The notes: generated by a model not told the origin, from the letters alone. Shown: positions 1-5,614, counted from the first letter of the stretch. The stretch is 9,348 nucleotides of DNA from Geobacter sp. UBA6802 (GCA_002452325.1 DKFG01000085.1:1-9348), one strand, 5' to 3'. Made by a program: numbers and translations.

Positions 1-2
1 CG

Positions 3-449
3 ATCCTGGCCCTGGATAACGAGTCCTCAATGTTTGTAACCGTCTTCTGCGCTATTCTGGATACCGATAACGGCGCGCTTTCCTGCGCCAATGCCGGGCA
101 TCTGCCGCCGGTGTTCCTGAAGCCGGGAGAGGCGGCAGTCTACCACCGCTTTAACCCCGGCTTTGTGCTGGGACCGATGCCGGGGATCAGCTATCAGACC
201 GAACAGCTGACCCTGCAGCCGGGCGATCTGTTTCTACTGTACACTGACGGCGTCAATGAAGCGGTTGATCCGGACAAGAACGAGTTTGGCGAGCAGCGGC
301 TACTGGACTGCGTTAACAAGACCGGCGCCGGTCAGCCGGAGGCGATTATCCAGGCTATTCGTACCGAGGTGCTGCAGTTTGCCAACGGTGCGCCGCAGTC
401 CGATGACATCACCATGCTGGCCATCCGCTATCTGGGCAAGCCGCAATGA
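3..449 (+). CDS. SpoIIE/RsbU-type PP2C protein phosphatase, C-terminal part (5' end outside window)
   Basis: This frame is open from the left edge, so the gene starts upstream and only the last 148 residues are visible. They form the C-terminal part of a SpoIIE-type PPM/PP2C serine phosphatase domain: the hydrophobic strand MFVTVFCAILD (residues 10-20), NAGHLPP (30-36), LYTDGVNEA (79-87) and SDDITMLAIRY near the end. In this family the aspartates of TDG (D82) and DDIT bind the catalytic Mn/Mg ions; both are present. Such domains dephosphorylate anti-sigma-factor antagonists (STAS proteins) and usually sit behind a sensor module (PAS, GAF, HAMP or response-regulator receiver), which here would lie off the left edge. 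The stop overlaps the next start in ATGA (446-449), which implies translational coupling to the binding-protein gene. The assignment is secure; the input domain and partner are unknown. Confidence 0.9.
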   Translation: MLALDNESSMFVTVFCAILDTDNGALSCANAGHLPPVFLKPGEAAVYHRFNPGFVLGPMPGISYQTEQLTLQPGDLFLLYTDGVNEAVDPDKNEFGEQRLLDCVNKTGAGQPEAIIQAIRTEVLQFANGAPQSDDITMLAIRYLGKPQ

Positions 450-1387
450 TCGTGCGTCTGCTTTTGCTCTGTACGATGTTGCTGCTACTCTGCCCCGTTG
501 CCCAGGCCCGCGAGCGGGTCGAGATCGCCATGGTGCTCTGGCGTGGCGAGACCGAGGCGGAAAAAGGGTTTCGGGAGCGGCTGGCAGCAGCGCCGGACTA
601 TGAGGCGGTGATCACGGTCTTTGATGCCAACCAGAACAAGGAAGAGCTGCAGCGGATACTGGGCCGGCTTGATCCCAAACGTTTCAGGCTGGTCTATACC
701 TTCGGTACCATTGTGACCCAGGAGGCGTTGCGGCAGGACAGCACCCTGCCGGTCATCTTCAACATCGTACAGCGCCCGGTGGAGGCAGGTGTTGCCGCAG
801 AAATGGCCCGTCCCGGCGGCAGGGCCACCGGGGCCTCCAATCTGGTGCCGATGGAAAGTGCCTTTCGCACCCTGGGTACGGTGATGACCATCCGTAAGCT
901 GGGTTTTGTCTATTCCAGTCACGACCCGGCCCCGCGCTTTCAGCTGACCGATATCAGGCAGCAGGAACGGCGTTTCGGCTTCCAGACGCTGGCCTTCCCG
1001 ATTGCCGGTAAAGAGGGGATCGCTGCCACGCTGAAAAAAGTGATTGATGCGCGGCCTGACGCGGTGATCTTCCCCTCCGACTCCTTTGTCAAGGCCAATG
1101 CCGACCAGATTATCAGCGTGCTCAACCGGCACCGGATTCCCACCATTGTGGTTATCCCCGAGATGGTCAAGGAAAACGGTGCCCTGCTCTCGCTGGGGCC
1201 TGACTACCGTACCCTGGGGCGGCTTGCCGCTGAAAACGCGCTGCAGGTGCTGCAGGGCAATCCTCCAGCGAACCTGCCGGTACGTACCGTGCCGCATCTT
1301 TCTCTGCTGATCAATCTTCTTACCGCAGACCGGCTGGGGATCAACATCCCGCTGCAGCTGTTGTCGGTTGCCACGGTGGTGCGGTAG
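446..1387 (+). CDS. Secreted substrate-binding protein, ABC_sub_bind family (PF04392-like)
   Basis: The protein has 313 residues. Residues 1-21 are a classical Sec signal peptide: a single Arg, a long Leu-rich core and an AQA cleavage site before RERVEIA, with no lipobox, so a soluble periplasmic product is expected. The mature part looks like a two-lobed periplasmic binding protein of the ABC_sub_bind family. Family-like segments include LVYTFGTIVTQEAL, PVIFNIVQRPVEAGV, RATGASNLVPMESAF, KLGFVYSSHD, RPDAVIFPSD, IPTIVVIPEMVKENGALLSLGPDYRTLGRLAAENALQVLQG and a C-terminal PVRTVPHLSLLINLLTADRLGI. Members have been linked to uptake of amino acids or aromatics, but the ligand cannot be read here. 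No ABC permease or ATPase lies alongside. The start overlaps the phosphatase stop by 4 bases and the next gene begins 3 bases after this stop. It may therefore serve as a ligand sensor rather than a transporter component; that is inference. Confidence 0.85.
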   Translation: MIVRLLLLCTMLLLLCPVAQARERVEIAMVLWRGETEAEKGFRERLAAAPDYEAVITVFDANQNKEELQRILGRLDPKRFRLVYTFGTIVTQEALRQDSTLPVIFNIVQRPVEAGVAAEMARPGGRATGASNLVPMESAFRTLGTVMTIRKLGFVYSSHDPAPRFQLTDIRQQERRFGFQTLAFPIAGKEGIAATLKKVIDARPDAVIFPSDSFVKANADQIISVLNRHRIPTIVVIPEMVKENGALLSLGPDYRTLGRLAAENALQVLQGNPPANLPVRTVPHLSLLINLLTADRLGINIPLQLLSVATVVR

Positions 1388-1390
1388 CCG

Positions 1391-2395
1391 ATGCAGGGCG
1401 CTGAAGCCATCATCATCAGCGGCGTACAGGCCGCCTATCCGCTCGCGCTGCGCCTGCTGGCCATTGCGGCCCTGATAGTACTGGCAGGCAGCCTGATGGC
1501 CAGGTGGGAAGGGGGGAGTCAGCAGGCCACCCTGAACCGGCTCAACAGCCGTATCTTTATCCCCTGTCTGGTGTTCGCCTCGCTGAACCGCACACCGCTC
1601 ACGCTGTCGGAGGCTGTGATTATGGGGCTTGGCGCAGCGCTGTACAGTGCTGCCTGTTACCCCCTGGCACGCTGGTGGTTTCCTCGTGATGCGGCAGACC
1701 GGGAACAAGCCTGGATACCGCTGATGTTCAGCAGTACCGCTACCCTGCTGCTGCCACTGGCCTATCTGCTGTTCGGCAGCCAGGGGCTGACCAAGGCTGC
1801 CTTTTTTCACCTGGCCGCGCTGCTGCTTCGGTACACGGTTGGCGAGCGTTGTGCTGGCCGGTCTGCACAGGTTGTTGCCTTTCTGAAGACCCCGGTTCTG
1901 CACGCGGTGCTGATAGCCCTGCTGTTTGCCCAGCTGGAGATCGATCTGCCGCAGCAGGCTGATGAGCTGCTCTGGCTGGTGGAAAAAGGGATCGGCATGA
2001 TGGCGCTGGGCGCCCTGCCGGTACTGCTGATGAGCCATGGTTACGCCCTGTACTGGCTGCGCCTGCAGGGGGGGCGTCTCTGGTCACCGGTGGCCCTGGT
2101 CAGGGCGCTCTGGCTTCCGCTGCTGGCTGTGCTGGCCATTGCCGTGCTGCGCCTGACCGGCCTGGCTCCGTTGGATAAGGGGTACGACCTGCTGCACTAC
2201 CTGGATCTGCGTACCAGTGAGGCGATCCTGCTGTTGGCCGCAGCACTCCCCTGCACGGTTTCGCTGCTGCAGCTGCCGATTGATACCGTGCCGTCACCAC
2301 GCACTGCTACGCTGGTCCTGGCATCAAGCCTGTTTTCACTGTGCGTGATCGTCCTTACTGTCATTGCAATCAACAGCTGGCTGTTTAGCAGCTGA
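1391..2395 (+). CDS. AEC-family membrane protein, divergent copy
   Basis: This 334-residue protein is almost entirely hydrophobic, with about ten predicted membrane segments in a 5+5 pattern (first near residues 15-37, last near 305-330). That fits the AEC (auxin efflux carrier, Mem_trans) secondary transporters. It aligns by eye with the next gene: FSSTATLLLPLAYLLFGSQGLTK (113-135) against FMNTGNISLPIALLMFGNEGLSK, and LRTSEAILLLAAALP (273-287) against LRTSEAIIILNASMP. Here the Asn/Gly/Asn of the first motif and the Asn/Ser of the second are replaced by Ser/Ala/Thr and Ala/Ala, so substrate handling may differ or be lost. The reading frame is intact. It lies 3 bases after the binding-protein gene and has no clear Shine-Dalgarno, so it is probably translationally coupled. 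AEC proteins export or import small organic anions; the substrate is unknown. Start choice is moderately certain. Confidence 0.8.
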   Translation: MQGAEAIIISGVQAAYPLALRLLAIAALIVLAGSLMARWEGGSQQATLNRLNSRIFIPCLVFASLNRTPLTLSEAVIMGLGAALYSAACYPLARWWFPRDAADREQAWIPLMFSSTATLLLPLAYLLFGSQGLTKAAFFHLAALLLRYTVGERCAGRSAQVVAFLKTPVLHAVLIALLFAQLEIDLPQQADELLWLVEKGIGMMALGALPVLLMSHGYALYWLRLQGGRLWSPVALVRALWLPLLAVLAIAVLRLTGLAPLDKGYDLLHYLDLRTSEAILLLAAALPCTVSLLQLPIDTVPSPRTATLVLASSLFSLCVIVLTVIAINSWLFSS

Positions 2396-2407
2396 CAGGG
2401 AACCCGG

Positions 2408-3388
2408 ATGCTCTCAGCCCAGACCTTTCTGATCATCAGCGCCGTTATCCCCTCCTTTGCCATTGCCCTGGCCGGCTTCTGGCTGGGCAGGTTTGACACC
2501 AAAAAAGAGCTGAACCTGAAGAGCGTCTCCAACCTGGTCTACTATTTTCTTATACCGTCGCTGATCTTCTCCTCTATCCACAAGCGGGTCTTTGATCCAA
2601 AAGAGTTCTCGCTGCTCTGTATCTCTGCCCTGGCCCTGATTGTCCTGATGGCGCCGGTGGCTCTGCTGCTCAAGCGCCGTGCCGGCGGGGCGGCCAACGG
2701 CTTTATCCTGCCGATCATCTTTATGAATACCGGCAACATCTCATTGCCGATTGCCCTGCTGATGTTCGGCAATGAAGGGCTTTCCAAATCCATCATCTTC
2801 CACATGGCCAACATCTTTGTGCTGTACAGCGCCGGGGTCTTTCTGGTCAGCGGCCAGACCGATCTGAAGCAGTTTCTGAAGATACCGGCCCTCTATGCCA
2901 TGGTGGCCGGTGTGGCAGTTGCAACCGTTACCCTGCCGGAACCGCTGCAACCGGTCGTACAGTTTATCGGCAAACTGACCGGAATTCTGGGGTACGGCGC
3001 CATACCGCTCTTGATCGTGAATCTGGGCTACTCGATGAGTGACATCAGGCTTGCAACGCTTAAGGCGGGAATTGCAGGCGGGGTGACCAGGTTGCTGGGG
3101 GGACCGCTGCTGGGGTTCGGGCTGGTGCTGCTGTGGCGCTGGATAGGCTGGACACCGACTGATCCCGGCCTTGATCCGCTGGTCTGGCAAGGGCTGCGCA
3201 CCTCTGAGGCGATCATCATCCTGAACGCCTCCATGCCGGGACCGGTGATGGCCTACCTGCTGAACCTCAAGTACGACAACTGCCCGGAGCAGGCCGCTGC
3301 CATGGTGGCGGTCGGTACCCTGGGGGGGATCGTCACGATCCCGCTGGTGCTGCAGCTGATCACCACGTGTATCATGCGGGCCGGTTAG
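2408..3388 (+). CDS. AEC-family transporter
   Basis: This 326-residue integral membrane protein has about ten membrane segments, the usual size and layout of bacterial AEC (auxin efflux carrier family) permeases. Typical motifs are present: LVYYFLIPSLIFSSI (residues 43-57), NTGNISLPIALLMFGNEGL (107-125) in segment 4, a cytoplasmic linker near 147-160, GYGAIPLLIVNLGYSM (195-210) and LRTSEAIIILNASMPGPV (263-280) in segment 9. The paired Asn-containing breaks in segments 4 and 9 correspond to the crossover regions that bind substrate in plant PIN structures. Bacterial members move dicarboxylates or other small anions; no substrate can be assigned. The start has a good Shine-Dalgarno (AGGGA at 2397-2401, six bases before ATG) and lies 12 bases after the divergent paralogue, so all four left-hand genes look like one operon. 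The stop overlaps the convergent small ORF by 4 bases. Confidence 0.9.
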   Translation: MLSAQTFLIISAVIPSFAIALAGFWLGRFDTKKELNLKSVSNLVYYFLIPSLIFSSIHKRVFDPKEFSLLCISALALIVLMAPVALLLKRRAGGAANGFILPIIFMNTGNISLPIALLMFGNEGLSKSIIFHMANIFVLYSAGVFLVSGQTDLKQFLKIPALYAMVAGVAVATVTLPEPLQPVVQFIGKLTGILGYGAIPLLIVNLGYSMSDIRLATLKAGIAGGVTRLLGGPLLGFGLVLLWRWIGWTPTDPGLDPLVWQGLRTSEAIIILNASMPGPVMAYLLNLKYDNCPEQAAAMVAVGTLGGIVTIPLVLQLITTCIMRAG

Positions 3389-3540
3389 TAGATCAGGATA
3401 TAGCCGTGTGACTCGGCGATCTTCCTCACCTCATCACGATCCTTGATCCGGTAGGTTGTGCCTTCCAGAATAAACACAAACTCGTCGCCATCTTCCACCA
3501 GCGACTCCAGCAGCGCCTCAAACGTTGCGGTCTTGACCAT
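3385..3540 (-). CDS. Small acidic hypothetical protein, 51 aa
   Basis: This is a short ORF encoding MVKTATFEALLESLVEDGDE followed by FVFILEGTTYRIKDRDEVRK and IAESHGYILIY. The ATG at 3540 is preceded by a near-perfect Shine-Dalgarno (GGAGG at 3547-3551, six bases away), the best support that it is real. The composition looks like a folded small protein: an acidic helix, a strand pair (FVFILEGTTYRI), then a charged helix and a hydrophobic end. I do not recognise a family. The stop lies inside the stop region of the convergent AEC gene (overlap 3385-3388), leaving no space for a conventional terminator between them. A weak promoter match lies upstream (TTGTCC at 3591-3596, 16-base gap, TTTATT at 3569-3574, minus strand). 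It could also be the last gene of the toxin-antitoxin transcript, 121 bases downstream of the toxin. Confidence 0.65.
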   Translation of the reverse strand: MVKTATFEALLESLVEDGDEFVFILEGTTYRIKDRDEVRKIAESHGYILIY

Positions 3541-3661
3541 ATGATTCCTCCGTACCATAAATTGAACAAATAAAGGCGACGAGAATACGGGGACAAACCG
3601 CCCTGAGGTTGGAGCTCCTGCTGCATCGAGTTGAGAGGTTCCCCTCAGGAAATTTTGTTCT
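3541..3661. other. Intergenic region between toxin gene and 51-aa ORF
   Basis: This 121-base stretch contains no convincing ORF apart from a shadow frame. It can fold in several ways: CCTGAGG and CCTCAGG form a 7-bp long-range stem around 3603-3652, a short GAGG-GGAA-CCTC hairpin can form on the minus strand, and GGAGCTCC is self-complementary. No U-run follows any stem, so a classical terminator for the toxin gene is not evident. A weak sigma-70-like pair for the 51-aa ORF lies at its downstream end. Confidence 0.4.
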
Positions 3662-4063
3662 TTATCGTGTCAATTGCATAATCTGATTCAGCCGCACACA
3701 ACATTCGGCAAACAACTTATCATCAAGACGCTTGAGCGGATGTGGCGCTCCGTTGCGGATACGCCAGTCAAAGGACTTGGGCTGATGGCAGAGGACATAG
3801 CTTGTTTTGCTGGCTTTCTTTCCCTTGGCAAGGCCGACGGCAACTGCAAAAGGGTTGTCGGTGTTGTATTCAGCAGTGGTCATAGGCAGACCGATCACCA
3901 GTGATGTCCGCTCGTTGAATCCCTTTGGAGAGATAACCAGAAAGGGGTGAATATCGCGCATTTCGTTGCCAGCCTGAGGGTTGCAGTTGATCCAGATAAT
4001 ATCCTGCCGATCCGGGACCCATGGCTGTTTGCAGCCCGACACAACCTTGAGCGGCCTCACCAT
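3662..4063 (-). CDS. MazF/PemK-family endoribonuclease toxin
   Basis: The 133-residue protein matches MazF/PemK toxins. WVPDRQDIIWINCNPQAGNE (residues 15-34) corresponds to the E. coli MazF YVPDMGDLIWVDFDPTKGSE region. It is followed by PFLVISPKGFNERTSLVIGLPMTT, NPFAV and HQPKSFDWRIR. Family members cleave single-stranded mRNA at short motifs and are held inactive by the cognate antitoxin. The threonine equivalent to catalytic Thr52 is kept (T62), but the position of Arg29 (HRP in E. coli) appears to be His39 (IHP). The start overlaps the antitoxin stop by 7 bases, the usual coupled arrangement. Residues before WVPDR are about ten longer than in E. coli MazF, so a GTG start at 4042 is an alternative. 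No terminator is obvious after the stop. Confidence 0.85.
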   Translation of the reverse strand: MVRPLKVVSGCKQPWVPDRQDIIWINCNPQAGNEMRDIHPFLVISPKGFNERTSLVIGLPMTTAEYNTDNPFAVAVGLAKGKKASKTSYVLCHQPKSFDWRIRNGAPHPLKRLDDKLFAECCVRLNQIMQLTR

Positions 4064-4314
4064 TCTTCCGCCCCCAACGCCTCAGCAGTCATTGCCTCGC
4101 CGCCATGTTTTGCCGGATCAAACAGAGCCAGCCGCTGCTCAAGAGTCAGTTCCAGGCCGTCAACCGGTGTGATGGTGACATTGCCATCATCAACGGAAAC
4201 CCGCACCATCTGATCAGGATGCAGGTGTGCGGCCTTTGCCACATTGGTCGGCAAGCGAACTCCCAGGTTGTTGCCCCATTTTTTAATACCAACAACGGCT
4301 TCCACAGGTCCCAT
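4057..4314 (-). CDS. MazE-type (AbrB/SpoVT fold) antitoxin
   Basis: The 85-residue protein begins MGPVEAVVGIKKWGNNLGVR. The VxKWGNxLxVRLP pattern (residues 8-22) followed by LHPDQMVRVSVDDGNVTITP (31-50) is the swapped-hairpin DNA-binding domain of MazE-like antitoxins. The acidic C-terminal tail (LELTLEQRLALFDPAKHGGEA...EEW) is the usual toxin-wrapping segment. An open frame continues upstream to a TTG at 4377, but that codon is part of a consensus -35 box, and an ATG at 4347 would precede the predicted transcript start. I therefore place the start at 4314, with AGGGAG at 4325-4330 ten bases upstream. The protein should neutralise the downstream MazF-like toxin and, as in related pairs, repress its own promoter alone or in complex with the toxin. 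Confidence 0.85.
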   Translation of the reverse strand: MGPVEAVVGIKKWGNNLGVRLPTNVAKAAHLHPDQMVRVSVDDGNVTITPVDGLELTLEQRLALFDPAKHGGEAMTAEALGAEEW

Positions 4315-4347
4315 GTGATGTAATCTCCCTGCCAATAGTTTAGACAT

Positions 4348-4377
4348 AGTATAAATGTATAGCAGCTTTTTTGTCAA
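4348..4377 (-). promoter_or_regulatory. Sigma-70-like promoter of the mazEF-type operon
   Basis: Read on the minus strand, a perfect TTGACA -35 (4372-4377) is followed by an 18-base spacer and TATACT as -10 (4348-4353, five of six consensus). The transcript would start near 4341, leaving a leader of about 27 bases before the antitoxin ATG at 4314. ATAGT occurs twice on the + strand just downstream of the -35 (around 4335 and 4346) and could belong to an antitoxin operator, but this is speculative. Confidence 0.75.
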
Positions 4378-4527
4378 ATTTTGTCCTGATTAGCTGCTGT
4401 TACAGACATTCCGGTCATCAGAGTCATAGTCGATGCAGCTGCTCTCCCTGTATACCAAACTTTTCCGGTTTCATACGGTTTTGGAATTCGAGTCTATACA
4501 AGACGTTTTCTTCTGTGGCTCCAAGTT
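4378..4527. other. Intergenic region between mazEF-type promoter and XRE gene
   Basis: These 150 bases show no credible ORF, RNA gene or strong terminator. CGGTTT occurs twice, ten bases apart, near 4466-4481, and GCAGCTGC is a short palindrome near 4435. The XRE transcript could read through into the toxin-antitoxin operon. Confidence 0.4.
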
Positions 4528-4848
4528 TCACCGCGCCGCTGCCCGCACCATCTTGAAGACCGTCCGGGCGGTCTTGTCATCCATCTCCTGCAGCAGTTGT
4601 TGAATCGCCTGCGGCGTGATCTCACCCGGCTGCAGATGCACAAACTCAAACAGGTCGCGGATCTCCACCTGCAGGGCGCGGGCGATATTTTCAATGGTTT
4701 CCAGGGAGGGAGAACTGCGCGCTACTTCGATTTTACTGATAAATTTTGAATCAAGCCCGACCAGCTCGGATAATTGATCTTGTGAAAGTCCACGTTGCTT
4801 TCGTAACTCTTTGATTCTTGCACCAAGCAGTTCTCTCGTTGTTTTCAT
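4528..4848 (-). CDS. XRE-family helix-turn-helix regulator
   Basis: This is a 106-residue protein with a Cro/C1-type HTH at about residues 8-66: ARIKELRKQRGLSQDQLSEL, then VGLDSKFISKIEVARSSPSLETIENIARALQVEIRDLF. The recognition helix lies around LDSKFISKIE. The remaining ~40 residues (ITPQAIQQLLQEMDDKTARTVFKMVRAAAR) look helical and may mediate oligomerisation. Two ATGs occur in tandem (4851 and 4848). The Shine-Dalgarno GGAGG (4854-4858) is two bases from the first and five from the second, so I prefer the second. It lies upstream of the toxin-antitoxin pair in the same direction but is separated from it by 150 bases and an independent promoter. It is divergent from the lipoprotein gene. The direct repeats at 4889 and 4942 are candidate binding sites, suggesting autoregulation and possibly control of the lipoprotein. 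Confidence 0.88.
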   Translation of the reverse strand: MKTTRELLGARIKELRKQRGLSQDQLSELVGLDSKFISKIEVARSSPSLETIENIARALQVEIRDLFEFVHLQPGEITPQAIQQLLQEMDDKTARTVFKMVRAAAR

Positions 4849-4888
4849 CATCGCCTCCGCTTGGAACTATCAGCCCAAGCAGAAGAAA

Positions 4889-4958
4889 AATATACCGCCT
4901 GAAAGAGAGATTGTTGTTGACGTTATGGTATTTATAGTATGAATATGCCGCCTGCAAG
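4889..4958. repeat. Pair of 17-bp direct repeats (candidate operators)
   Basis: AATATACCGCCTGAAAG at 4889-4905 recurs as AATATGCCGCCTGCAAG at 4942-4958, 15 of 17 bases identical, with ATT matching again four bases after each copy. The start-to-start distance is 53 bases, close to five helical turns. They flank the most promoter-like stretch between the XRE and lipoprotein genes, as expected for cooperative regulator sites. Binding by the XRE protein is inference. Confidence 0.6.
4911..4938 (+). promoter_or_regulatory. Possible promoter for the lipoprotein gene
   Basis: TTGTTG (4911-4916) and TATAGT (4933-4938) are separated by 16 bases, a modest sigma-70 match. Transcription would start near 4945, inside the second copy of the direct repeat, leaving a leader of about 70 bases. 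Alternative -10 boxes (TAGTAT, TATGAA) overlap, and the minus strand offers TATAAA in the same AT-rich patch, so the assignment is tentative. Confidence 0.35.
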
Positions 4959-5014
4959 GTTGATTAAGTCGCAGGTATTCGTATTCTGACAAATCTGGTC
5001 TATGGAGGTGTAGA

Positions 5015-5560
5015 ATGAAGAAGTTTCTATTGCTTGTTATGGTTGTTTTTACGCTGGCTGGGTGCGGTGGTGGTGGTGGTGGAGATGGGACAACAGCAAA
5101 CACAAGCACCGGTACAGCAAATACTGACACTACGTCTCAAGTGCCTCTACCAGTGATAACTAAAAGTATAGTTGATGGTACGTGGAGAATTGTGCCGATT
5201 AAATATGATAATATCTTGGATTCAATAGCACACATGAATGATCCAGATCCTACATTTATCAGGACTATGTACTTTGTTAAATTTGAAAATGGAAAAATGA
5301 GAGCAGAATATATAGCCTCAACAGTTTACATCAAAGAGGGTGTTTTTTCAATAAATGGAAATACCTTAACATACACCCTTAATTACTCTTTATATGATTC
5401 AAGTCCGTTGACCCATCCTACAATTGGCTCTACCAATAATACGTCTTCTGGGATCGAATCACAAATAAATCAATCTGCTTCTTTTCAAGTTTCTGTTTCA
5501 ACTGATAGCATGATATGGAAGGATAATGCTGGTGCGACAATTATGACATTTACAAAATAG
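5015..5560 (+). CDS. AT-rich outer-membrane-type lipoprotein, possible lipocalin-like fold
   Basis: This 181-residue protein starts at an ATG with an excellent Shine-Dalgarno (GGAGGT at 5004-5009, five bases upstream). MKKFLLLVMVVFTLAGC is a lipoprotein signal with a perfect LAGC lipobox; Cys17 would be lipidated. The +2 residue is Gly, not Asp, which favours the outer membrane. A Gly6-Asp-Gly stretch and a Thr/Asn/Ser-rich linker (to about residue 45) follow. The rest looks all-beta: SIVDGTWRIVPI, MYFVKFENGKM, GVFSINGNTLTYTLNYSLY, SASFQVSVSTDSMIWKD and NAGATIMTFTK. The GTW start, GNTLTY strand and MTFTK ending resemble small lipocalin-like or META-like lipoproteins, but no family can be named with confidence. 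The gene is clearly more AT-rich than its neighbours (many AAT, ATA, TTA codons), which suggests acquisition from elsewhere. Confidence 0.8.
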   Translation: MKKFLLLVMVVFTLAGCGGGGGGDGTTANTSTGTANTDTTSQVPLPVITKSIVDGTWRIVPIKYDNILDSIAHMNDPDPTFIRTMYFVKFENGKMRAEYIASTVYIKEGVFSINGNTLTYTLNYSLYDSSPLTHPTIGSTNNTSSGIESQINQSASFQVSVSTDSMIWKDNAGATIMTFTK

Positions 5561-5577
5561 TCACAGAATCTTTATAT

Positions 5578-5603
5578 CGTTCCCTCGCTCCTGCGTAGGA
5601 ACG
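5578..5603. repeat. Imperfect palindrome of the GTTCCC...GGGAAC type
   Basis: CGTTCCCTCGC (5578-5588) and GCGTAGGAACG (5593-5603) are inverted, with two mismatched pairs and a TCCT loop. The sequence resembles a dispersed intergenic repeat with consensus near GTTCCCACGCTCCTGCGTGGGAAC that I recall from several proteobacterial genomes. That resemblance is from memory and untested here. Confidence 0.5.
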
Positions 5604-5614
5604 CTGTCAGTCTT

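Noticed and set aside
485..2038. Very long minus-strand open frame (517 codons) across the binding-protein and first AEC genes
   Set aside because: It is a high-GC antisense shadow. The translation is rich in Gln, His, Arg and Gly with no domain pattern, while the plus-strand genes show clear families and tight operon spacing.
3426..3626. Minus-strand 66-codon frame overlapping the 51-aa ORF
   Set aside because: It is Arg/Trp-rich with no family pattern, and it conflicts with the frame that has the strong Shine-Dalgarno.
3674..3904. Plus-strand frames opposite the MazF/MazE-type genes
   Set aside because: They are antisense to recognisable toxin and antitoxin genes and show no protein-like features of their own.
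4371..4556. Plus-strand 61-codon frame between the XRE and antitoxin genes
   Set aside because: It has no Shine-Dalgarno and no domain pattern, and it overlaps the antitoxin promoter and the XRE 3' end.
4889..4958. CRISPR-like reading of the 17-bp repeats
   Set aside because: There are only two copies, the repeat is too short, and no cas genes are present; an operator pair explains them better.
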